The notes under the pieces are model-generated. The model ran no database searches and was not told the DNA's origin. It saw nothing but the letters and a program-made list of their open reading frames with translations. This document shows, piece after piece, positions 57,741-64,000 of a DNA stretch of 64,000 nt. Each line of letters starts with the position of its first letter. Position 1 is the stretch's first letter. The position numbers and the translations under genes are program-made. Source of the stretch: Dactylosporangium siamense (GTDB lineage Bacteria > Actinomycetota > Actinomycetes > Mycobacteriales > Micromonosporaceae); assembly GCF_016862795.1 (NCBI RefSeq), contig NZ_BONQ01000035.1, positions 1 to 64,000 on the forward strand, written 5' to 3'.

Positions 57741-58679
57741 TTAGGGGTGGTGGGGGTTCCTTCCGCTGACCGCCGCCAGGAGCCGACCGAGGCCGGGGTC
57801 GTCCAAGGATTCCTTGGCCTGGCCCCACTTTTCGGCCGCCTCGGCCGCGTAATCGAAGGCCTGGGCAGGCCCCGCGATCAGTCCATGGTGGACGGTGAAC
57901 CACAGCGTCCAGGTGACGTTGGACGCGACTTGATACAGCCGGACCCTCGAGCGGAGGGCCTCGTCGGTGTCGGCGAAGTACTCCGCCGCCAGCAGGCCGA
58001 CCAGATCCGGGTCGTAGTCGGCCTCCGCGGCGATGTCGCCGAGCTCGAATGCGGGGTCGTTGTTGCCGGACAGTTGGTAGTCGATGATCCGCACGCCGTC
58101 GCCGGTGGCGATGAAGTTCTCGGCGAGCAGGTCGTTGTGGCACGGCGCGCTCGGCAGGGGCTGTCCGGCCAGTGCTTCCCGCAGCGCGTCCACGGTGGAC
58201 GATCGCTCGAGATACCCGTCCGGCAGCGGCAGGTCGTGCCGCGCACAGACGTCGAGCAGTTCGGCGCGCTTGGCGAAGATGTCGAAGTCGTTGCCGAACG
58301 CCGGGCCGGCGTGCAGCCGGCGGCAGGCGGTCGCGATGGACGGGATGATCTCGGGCCGGCACACCTCGGCGGCGCTGAGGGTCCGTCCCGGGAGGAACTC
58401 GATGACGACCGCCGGCACGTCCGGCAGCACCTCGTAGACCTGCGCGCCGACGGTCCGGGCGGCGAGGACGGTGTTGGCGATCTCCTGCTCCGGCGGGATG
58501 CCGAGGCCCGCCGCGGACACCGCCGGCTCGAGGACCCGCAGGACGTAGGGCACGCGGTCGACGTCGACCCGGTAGATGTGATGGGACAGCCCGCCTTGCA
58601 GCCGCTGCCATTCGACCGCGCGGCCCACCCACGACGGGACCCGCTCGAGCAGGTCCGCGATGGACGGCACCGCAGTCAT
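57741..58679 (-). CDS. Choline/ethanolamine-kinase-like phosphotransferase
   Basis: 312 residues, aminoglycoside phosphotransferase (PF01636) fold. VPYVLRVLEP with the ATP-binding Lys-region, the Brenner motif CHNDLLAENFI, and the metal-binding IIDYQLSGNNDPAFELGDIA, which is closest to choline/ethanolamine kinases. ATG 58679 chosen; GTG 58709 is possible. It starts the operon with the permease. Confidence 0.82.
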   Translation of the reverse strand: MTAVPSIADLLERVPSWVGRAVEWQRLQGGLSHHIYRVDVDRVPYVLRVLEPAVSAAGLGIPPEQEIANTVLAARTVGAQVYEVLPDVPAVVIEFLPGRTLSAAEVCRPEIIPSIATACRRLHAGPAFGNDFDIFAKRAELLDVCARHDLPLPDGYLERSSTVDALREALAGQPLPSAPCHNDLLAENFIATGDGVRIIDYQLSGNNDPAFELGDIAAEADYDPDLVGLLAAEYFADTDEALRSRVRLYQVASNVTWTLWFTVHHGLIAGPAQAFDYAAEAAEKWGQAKESLDDPGLGRLLAAVSGRNPHHP

Positions 58680-58717
58680 GGCACCCGGCCCCTTCGCCGC
58701 GCGGTCCACGCCGGTTA

Positions 58718-58730
58718 CAGACCTTTTACA
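58718..58730 (+). promoter_or_regulatory. Direct repeat copy 1, cagaccttttaca
   Basis: Thirteen bases repeated exactly at 58828-58840 in the 169-base divergent region. Lies about 40 bases from the kinase-like start, in the position of an operator for the leftward operon. Confidence 0.5.
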
Positions 58731-58817
58731 CCCTCTGGCCTGTAGTGATCGACGTCATAGTGGGGCACAGTTAACGCCTGCCACAGCCGGTCGTCAAGAG
58801 GGATCTTCGCGTTTACC

Positions 58818-58840
58818 GGTATTGCTTCAGACCTTTTACA
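58818..58840 (+). promoter_or_regulatory. Direct repeat copy 2 with GGT-N8-AGACCTTT
   Basis: ggtattgcttcagacc followed by ttttaca, ending eight bases before ATG 58849. It matches the motif before the ligase gene at 55.36 kb. Confidence 0.5.
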
Positions 58841-58848
58841 GGACCGGC

Positions 58849-61287
58849 ATGTGGGATCACAATCATGCAATGTCCGACCTCCCCGAGGCCTCCCGCGCCG
58901 TCGTCATCGGCGGCGGCGTGGCCGGCTGCAGCGTCGCGTATCACCTGGCCCGGCTCGGCTGGACCGACGTCGTGCTGCTCGAGCAGCACGCGCTGACGGA
59001 GGGCACGACCTGGCACTCCGCGGGCTTCGTCGGGCAGCTGCGCTCCACCGTCAGCCAGACCCGGATGATCATGTACTCGTCCGGCCTGTACGCGGAGCTG
59101 CGCACCCTCACCGGCCTGGACCCGGGCTGGCGCGGCGTCGGCGGCCTGCGCCTGGCGACGACCCCGGAGCGGGTCGAGGAGCTGCGGCGGCAGGTCAGCT
59201 CCGCCACCACGTACGGCCTGGAGCTCGACCTGCTGAGCCCGGCCGAGACGAAGGACCGGCTGCCGCTGCTGAACGTCGAGGACGTCCTGGCCGCCGGCTG
59301 GCTGCCCGGCGACGGCTGGCTGGAGCCCGCGCAGCTGGCCGCCGCGCTCGCCGCCGGCGCCACCGCGCTCGGCGTCCGCATCGTCACCGGGGTCCGCGTC
59401 ACCGGGGTGGAGACGGTCGCCGGCCGGGTCACCGCCGTCGTCACCACGGCCGGGCGGATCGCCACCGAGGTCGTCGTCGACGCCGCCGGCGCGGCCGCGG
59501 GGCAGGTCGGGCGGCTCGCCGGCGTCGACATCCCGATCGTGCCGATCAAGCACCAGTACGTCATCACCTCCCCGATCCCGGGCGAGTCATCCACAGTGGA
59601 CATCCCCACCGTGCGCGACCCGGACCGGATCGTCTACTTCCGCGGTGCGCCCGACCCCGGAGGGTCGCTGCTGGTCGGCGGGTACGTCCGCGACCCCTCC
59701 CTGTGGGACGACCCCGACCCACTGTCGGTGCCGCGCACGGTGTTCGAGCCCGACCTGGACAAGTTCGCCGAGTCGTGGGGCAACGCCCGGCACCGCGTCC
59801 CGGCGCTGCGGGCGCTCGGCCTGGACCGGGTCGTGCACGGGCCGGAGGCGTTCACCCCCGACGGGGAGTTCCTGCTCGGCGAGACCACGGTCGCCGGCTT
59901 CTGGGTCGCCGCCGGGTTCTGCGTCCACGGGCTCGCCGCCGCGGGCGGCGTCGGCAAGGTGATCGCCGAGTGGATCGTCGACGGCAGCCCGGAGTGGGAC
60001 ATGTCCACGATGGACATCCGCCGCTTCGGCGCGCACGCCGCGAGCCGCCGCTGGGCCGCGACCAAGGCCCTGGACGGCTACTCCCGCTACTACGACATCG
60101 TGTATCCGGGGCAGGAGTGGACCGCCGGACGCCCGCTGCGACGCTCACCCGTCTGGCCGCGACTGTCCGAACTGGACGCAGCGCTCGGCGAGAAGGCCGG
60201 CTGGGAGCGGGCGAACTGGTTCGGCGTCAACGCCGCCGACGCCCCGGACGCCACGGCACCGCGCGGCTGGGCCGGGCGGCACTGGTCCCCCGCCATCGCC
60301 GCGGAGGTCGCCGCGACCACCACCGCCGCCGGGCTGTTCGACCAGTCCTCGTTCGCGAAGCTGGACGTGCGCGGCCCCGGCGCGGTGCGGCTGCTGCAAC
60401 GGCTGTGCGCCAACGACGTCGACCGGGCCACGGGCACCCTCACCTACACCTCCATGCTCAACGCCCGCGGCGGGGTCGAGGCGGACCTGACCGTGACCCG
60501 GCTCGGCGAGGCGCACTTCCGGATCGTCACCAGCACCGCCAGCGGCGTGCGGGACGCGGCCTGGATCCGCCGGCACGCCGGCTCCGACGTGACCGTCGAG
60601 GACGTCACCTCCGCGCACGGCTGCCTGTGCCTGTGGGGCCCGGCCGCCCGCGACATCCTCCAGCCGCTCACCGACACGTCACTGTCCAACGCGGACTTCC
60701 CGTTCATGCGGGCGCTCCGGCTGACGGTCGGGCCGGTGCCGGTGCTCGCCCAGCGGGTCACGTTCGTCGGCGAGCTCGGCTGGGAGCTGTACGCCCCGGC
60801 CGAGTACACGCTGACCCTGTGGGACCTGCTGATGGAGGCGGGCGCGCCGCTCGGGCTGCGACCCGGTGGCTACCGGGCGATCGACGCGATGCGGCTGGAG
60901 AAGGGGTACCGCGTCTGGGGCTCCGACCTCACCACCGACACCGACCCGATCTCGGCCGGCCTCGGCCCGTTCGTGGATCTGTCGAAGGACTTCATCGGTC
61001 GGGACGCCCTCGGGGCGCCGTCGCGAACGCTCCGCTGCCTGGTGCTGGACGACCCGGCCACCGTCTGCCTCGGCGGCGAACCCGTCCGCGTCGACGGCGT
61101 GCCGTGCGGCCGGGTCACGTCCGGCGGGTTCGGGTACCGGGTCGGCGCGTCCATCGCCTACGCGTACCTGCCGGCGTCGACCCCGATCGGCACCCCGGTC
61201 GAGGTGTCCGTCTTCGACCGCTGGTCCCCGGCCGTCGTGCGCGCCGAACCCCTCTACGACCCCAAGATGCTGCGGGTGCGAGCCTGA
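58849..61287 (+). CDS. FAD-dependent oxidoreductase with GcvT-type folate domain (dimethylglycine/sarcosine dehydrogenase family)
   Basis: 812 residues: N-terminal FAD fold (VVIGGGVAGCSVAYHLARLG), then TTWHSAG whose His56 corresponds to the covalent flavin His of dimethylglycine dehydrogenases, a middle FAO_M region, and a C-terminal GcvT aminomethyltransferase domain (about residues 440-800, VGELGWELYAPAEY, AMRLEKGYR). Such enzymes N-demethylate glycine derivatives and load the C1 unit onto tetrahydrofolate. ATG 58849 has AGGA upstream; ATG 58870 is an alternative. Divergent from the kinase-permease operon. Confidence 0.85.
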   Translation: MWDHNHAMSDLPEASRAVVIGGGVAGCSVAYHLARLGWTDVVLLEQHALTEGTTWHSAGFVGQLRSTVSQTRMIMYSSGLYAELRTLTGLDPGWRGVGGLRLATTPERVEELRRQVSSATTYGLELDLLSPAETKDRLPLLNVEDVLAAGWLPGDGWLEPAQLAAALAAGATALGVRIVTGVRVTGVETVAGRVTAVVTTAGRIATEVVVDAAGAAAGQVGRLAGVDIPIVPIKHQYVITSPIPGESSTVDIPTVRDPDRIVYFRGAPDPGGSLLVGGYVRDPSLWDDPDPLSVPRTVFEPDLDKFAESWGNARHRVPALRALGLDRVVHGPEAFTPDGEFLLGETTVAGFWVAAGFCVHGLAAAGGVGKVIAEWIVDGSPEWDMSTMDIRRFGAHAASRRWAATKALDGYSRYYDIVYPGQEWTAGRPLRRSPVWPRLSELDAALGEKAGWERANWFGVNAADAPDATAPRGWAGRHWSPAIAAEVAATTTAAGLFDQSSFAKLDVRGPGAVRLLQRLCANDVDRATGTLTYTSMLNARGGVEADLTVTRLGEAHFRIVTSTASGVRDAAWIRRHAGSDVTVEDVTSAHGCLCLWGPAARDILQPLTDTSLSNADFPFMRALRLTVGPVPVLAQRVTFVGELGWELYAPAEYTLTLWDLLMEAGAPLGLRPGGYRAIDAMRLEKGYRVWGSDLTTDTDPISAGLGPFVDLSKDFIGRDALGAPSRTLRCLVLDDPATVCLGGEPVRVDGVPCGRVTSGGFGYRVGASIAYAYLPASTPIGTPVEVSVFDRWSPAVVRAEPLYDPKMLRVRA

Positions 61288-61635
61288 TCAGTCCTGCTCG
61301 GGCCGGTCGATCACGCGCAGCCAGCCGCCGTCCGGCTGGCGGCGCACGACCTGGACCCGGCCGCCCTTCCCGTCGGCGGACCGGGTGCCGGTCAGTGCCA
61401 GGTCGCCGTTGACGATCGTCGGCGTGAGCGGCTCCAGCTCGAAGTGCGGCACGTGCTTGATCATCGCCGCGCAGACCGCCTGGATCGCGGCGCGGCCGAC
61501 GGTCGTCTCGCCCGGCGGGTAGGCCAGGACCGCGTCCCGCTCGTACAGCGCGGCGAGCCCCTCGGCGTCGCCGGCGTTGGCCCGCTCCACGAACAGGCGG
61601 GTCAGGTCCTCGGGGGTCTTCGCTGTCGTCGTCAT
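61288..61635 (-). CDS. NTF2-like (SnoaL/nuclear transport factor 2 fold) protein
   Basis: 115 residues of cone-shaped alpha+beta fold: LTRLFVERANAGDAEGLAALY, LAYPPGETTVGRAAIQ, ALTGTRSADGKGGRVQVV. A ligand-binding or small-molecule isomerase fold with no defined substrate. Its stop codon abuts the stop of the FAD gene (TGA-TCA). Divergent from the LysR gene. Confidence 0.8.
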   Translation of the reverse strand: MTTTAKTPEDLTRLFVERANAGDAEGLAALYERDAVLAYPPGETTVGRAAIQAVCAAMIKHVPHFELEPLTPTIVNGDLALTGTRSADGKGGRVQVVRRQPDGGWLRVIDRPEQD

Positions 61636-61691
61636 GGCTCCACCGTGCCTCCGCGGCTCGCATAACGCCAAGAGCGGTTCCTGCTGACTTC

Positions 61692-61697
61692 TAGAAT
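61692..61697 (+). promoter_or_regulatory. -10 box TAGAAT of the LysR gene
   Basis: Eight-base spacer to ATG 61706, no ribosome site; leaderless start likely. Confidence 0.45.
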
Positions 61698-61705
61698 CAA
61701 CGGTT

Positions 61706-62569
61706 ATGGAGCTGCATCAGCTGGCGTACCTGGTCGCCGTCGCCGAGGAGGCGAGCTTCACCCGAGCCGCGGCCCGGCTGCGGATCGCGCAGCCGGGCGT
61801 GAGCGCGCAGGTCAGGAAGCTGGAGCGGGAGCTGGGGCAGGACCTGCTGGACCGCTCCGGCCGGGAGGTCCGGCTGACCCCGGCCGGCGCGGCGGTGCTG
61901 CCCTACGCGCGGGCCGCGCTCGCCGCCGTCGAGGGTGCCCGGCGCACCGCCGACGAGCTGGCCGGGCTGGCCCGGGGCCGGGTCGCGATCGGGACCGTGA
62001 CCTCGCACGACGTCGACCTGGCCACGGTCCTCGCCGACTTCCACGCCGAGCACCCCGGCGTCGAGATCACCCTCGCCGAGGACACCAGCGACCGCCTCGT
62101 CGACGGCCTGCGCGAGGGGCGCCTGGACGCGGCGATCATCGCGTACGACACCCCACCGCCCGACCTCGACCTGCGCGTCCTGACCGACGAGGCGGTCGAC
62201 GCCGCCGTCGCCCCGGGTCACGCCTGGGCCCGTCGCTCGACCGTCCGGGTCGCCGACCTGCGCGACCGGCCGCTGATCTGCCTGCGCTCCGGCACCGGCA
62301 TCCGCGCCATCCTCGAGTCGGCGTGCGCGGCGGCCGGGTTCGCGCCCACGGTCGCGTTCGAGGCGGGCACGCCGCAGGTGGTGGCCCAGCTCGCGGCCCG
62401 CGGGCTGGGCGTGGCGATCCTGCCGGCGTCGATCGCGCGGGGCCACGCCGGCCTGCACCCCCTCCGGATCACGAAACCGGAGCTCAGCGGGCGGCTCGGC
62501 CTGGCCTGGCGCCGGGCCGGGCCCCGGTCCGCGGCCGCCACGGCGTTCCTGTCGCAGTTCGAAAAGTAG
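61706..62569 (+). CDS. LysR-family transcriptional regulator
   Basis: 287 residues: N-terminal helix-turn-helix (QLAYLVAVAEEASFTRAAAR, RLRIAQPGVSAQVRKLEREL) and a periplasmic-binding-like effector domain. Typically controls the divergent gene, here the NTF2-like gene 70 bases away. Effector unknown. Confidence 0.9.
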   Translation: MELHQLAYLVAVAEEASFTRAAARLRIAQPGVSAQVRKLERELGQDLLDRSGREVRLTPAGAAVLPYARAALAAVEGARRTADELAGLARGRVAIGTVTSHDVDLATVLADFHAEHPGVEITLAEDTSDRLVDGLREGRLDAAIIAYDTPPPDLDLRVLTDEAVDAAVAPGHAWARRSTVRVADLRDRPLICLRSGTGIRAILESACAAAGFAPTVAFEAGTPQVVAQLAARGLGVAILPASIARGHAGLHPLRITKPELSGRLGLAWRRAGPRSAAATAFLSQFEK

Positions 62570-62575
62570 GTCACG

Positions 62576-63283
62576 TCACCAGGGCACGGGGCCGTCCTCG
62601 TCGAAGAAGCCGCCGGTCGGGCCGTCGGCCGGCAGCGTGGCGAGGCGCACCGCCGCGGTCGCGCCCTGCACCGGGGTCCGCGGCCCGGCGTGCCCGTTCA
62701 TGTCGGTCGCGCAGTAGCCGGGATCGGCGGCGTTCACCTTGATCGCGGTGCCGCGCAGCTCGTTGGCGAAGGAGACCGTGACCGCGTTCAGCGCGCTCTT
62801 CGAGGCGTTGTAGGCCAGCAGCGGGTTCTGCGCGTACACGTGCGACGGCTCGGTGGTGAACGCCAGCGACCCCAGCCCGCTGCTGAGATTCACGATCCGG
62901 CCCGCATCGGACCGGCGCAGCACGGGAAGGGTCGCGTTCGTGACGGCGACGACCCCGTACACGTTGGTCTCGAACGTCTGCCGCAGCAGGTCGACGGGTG
63001 TCCCGCTCGGCGGCGCGCCCCGCTCCAGCAGCACGCCGGCGTTGTTGACCAGCACGTCGAGCCGCTCCAGCGCACCGAGCGCGGCGACGCTCTCCTCGTC
63101 GGTGACGTCCAGGACGACCGCCGTGGCGAAGTCGCCGAGCGCCGCCGCGGCCTCCTTGCCGCGCACCGCGTCCCGCGCACCGATCAGGACCTTCATGCCA
63201 TGTGCGGTGCCGAGCAGCTTCGCGATCTCGAAGCCGATGCCTTTGTTCGCGCCCGTGACGAGGGCCACCCGTGGTTCGCTCAT
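62576..63283 (-). CDS. Short-chain dehydrogenase/reductase
   Basis: 235 residues of the carbonyl-reductase-like SDR group: ALVTGANKGIGFEIAKLLG, VLVNNAGVLLE, IVNLSSGLGS, YNASKSALNAV and VNAADPGYCATDMNGH. Substrate unknown. Converges on LysR with a 6-base gap and is divergent from an XRE gene with a regulator of the kind often found next to SDR genes. Confidence 0.88.
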   Translation of the reverse strand: MSEPRVALVTGANKGIGFEIAKLLGTAHGMKVLIGARDAVRGKEAAAALGDFATAVVLDVTDEESVAALGALERLDVLVNNAGVLLERGAPPSGTPVDLLRQTFETNVYGVVAVTNATLPVLRRSDAGRIVNLSSGLGSLAFTTEPSHVYAQNPLLAYNASKSALNAVTVSFANELRGTAIKVNAADPGYCATDMNGHAGPRTPVQGATAAVRLATLPADGPTGGFFDEDGPVPW

Positions 63284-63377
63284 GCCGCCCACGCTGCCCG
63301 GCTTCCGCCGCGTGCGGCAGAGCCGTGCCGAACAGCGGATCGCCGGTCCCTGGTTACCGGCGGCGCGTTCCGGCAGC

Positions 63378-64000
63378 ATGGAGGCCATGGACCGGGAACA
63401 GCTCGCCGCCTTCCTGAAGAGCCGCCGGGCCGGGGTCTCCCCCGCCGACGCCGGCCTCGACGGCGGATCCCGGCGGCGCACGCCCGGCCTGCGCCGCGAG
63501 GAGGTCGCCCGGCTCGCCGGCATCTCGGTCGACTACTACGCGCGGCTCGAGCAGGCCCGCGGCCCGCGCCCGTCCCGGCAGGTCCTCGGGGCGCTGAGCC
63601 GGGCGCTGCGCCTGCACGACGACGAGCACACATATCTCTTCCAGCTCGCCGGCGAGCAGCCAAGCCTGCCCGCCGGTCCCTCCCCGCACGTGTCGCCCGG
63701 CATCCGGCACCTGCTGGACCGCCTCGACGACACCCCGGCGTACGTGATCGACGCGAAGTACGAGCTGCTCGCCTGGAACCCGATGGCGGTCGCCCTGATG
63801 GGTGACCCGGCGGTCGTCATGCCCGAGTCCCGCAACATGATCTGGAACCTGTTCACCGGCCCTGGGCCGATTGACGCCGCGGCGTCCACCTTCGCCGACG
63901 AGTGCGTCGCCGACCTGCGCGCCGCGTCGGTGCGGTACCCCGCCGACGAGGGCATCCGGTCGCTCATCGCCCGGCTGCGCGCCGCGAGCCCCGACTTCAC
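63378..64000 (+). CDS. XRE-family regulator with MmyB-like ligand domain (3' end outside window)
   Basis: The frame has no stop before the right edge. DREQLAAFLKSRRAGVSPAD and TPGLRREEVARLAGIS, VDYYARLEQARGPRPS form the helix-turn-helix; from about residue 115, AYVIDAKYELLAWNPMAVAL and NMIWNLFTGPG mark the MmyB-type ligand-binding domain. ATG 63378 or 63387. Likely represses the divergent SDR gene. Confidence 0.85.
   Translation, partial: MEAMDREQLAAFLKSRRAGVSPADAGLDGGSRRRTPGLRREEVARLAGISVDYYARLEQARGPRPSRQVLGALSRALRLHDDEHTYLFQLAGEQPSLPAGPSPHVSPGIRHLLDRLDDTPAYVIDAKYELLAWNPMAVALMGDPAVVMPESRNMIWNLFTGPGPIDAAASTFADECVADLRAASVRYPADEGIRSLIARLRAASPDF

Noticed and set aside
61636-61705. A defined LysR box between the NTF2-like and LysR genes
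   Set aside because: Only a weak cgc-N5-gcg symmetry is seen; not good enough to call an operator.

Overview
The window is a very GC-rich chromosomal stretch from an actinobacterium. The conserved gene blocks, GTG starts, ATGA/GTGA gene overlaps, F420-type oxidoreductases, a ClgR/PspA block and an actinobacterial-style ftsK-rimO-pgsA-cinA order all fit. The lineage-typical small proteins suggest Micromonosporaceae; that is inference, not proof. No rRNA, tRNA, transposase, prophage or CRISPR array was recognised.

Layout. 1-9.5 kb is mixed: the end of the helicase Lhr, a globin, an acetyltransferase with a huge low-complexity insert, a GH5 glycosidase whose catalytic halves are in swapped order, two SAM-using enzymes, an F420-type oxidoreductase, a Nei-type glycosylase and two exported proteins. 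9.5-45.2 kb is almost entirely minus-strand core information machinery. Read in the direction of transcription it runs rimP-nusA-ylxR-infB, DUF503-rbfA-nrnA, a MATE gene, truB-ribF-rpsO-pnp-M16 protease-dapB, a GT87 mannosyltransferase, ycaQ-like, thyX, dapA-rnj-DUF2784-ftsK, an AEC transporter/HTH/DUF3291 operon, then rimO-pgsA-cinA-clgR-pspA-pspM. 45.2-49.6 kb holds two ferritin-like proteins, a deazaflavin-dependent reductase, a VIT1-type transporter, map and a Uma2 endonuclease. 49.6-61.3 kb is a catabolic cluster: two class-I amidotransferase-type hydrolases, an LLM oxidoreductase, SDR, aldehyde dehydrogenase, glutamine-synthetase-like ligase, GntR regulator, APC permease, choline/ethanolamine-kinase-like protein and a divergent FAD/GcvT oxidoreductase. 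It looks like a gamma-glutamylation route for an amine or amino-alcohol. The right edge has LysR, SDR and XRE genes.

Two recurring themes tie the window together. First, many genes have a TANNNT -10 box (often TAGGCT) ending 6-8 bases before an ATG/GTG and no Shine-Dalgarno sequence, so they are probably transcribed as leaderless mRNAs; in at least three places the stop codon of the upstream gene supplies the TA of that box. Second, two unrelated gene pairs are joined by chains of tiny open frames beginning M(S/T)GQRS, each linked to the next by an ATGA overlap and carrying a homologous hairpin.

The strongest candidates for something undescribed are the circularly permuted GH5 enzyme (with an 18-base repeat left at both termini), the M(S/T)GQRS mini-ORF relay, and the amine cluster with a shared operator-like motif.
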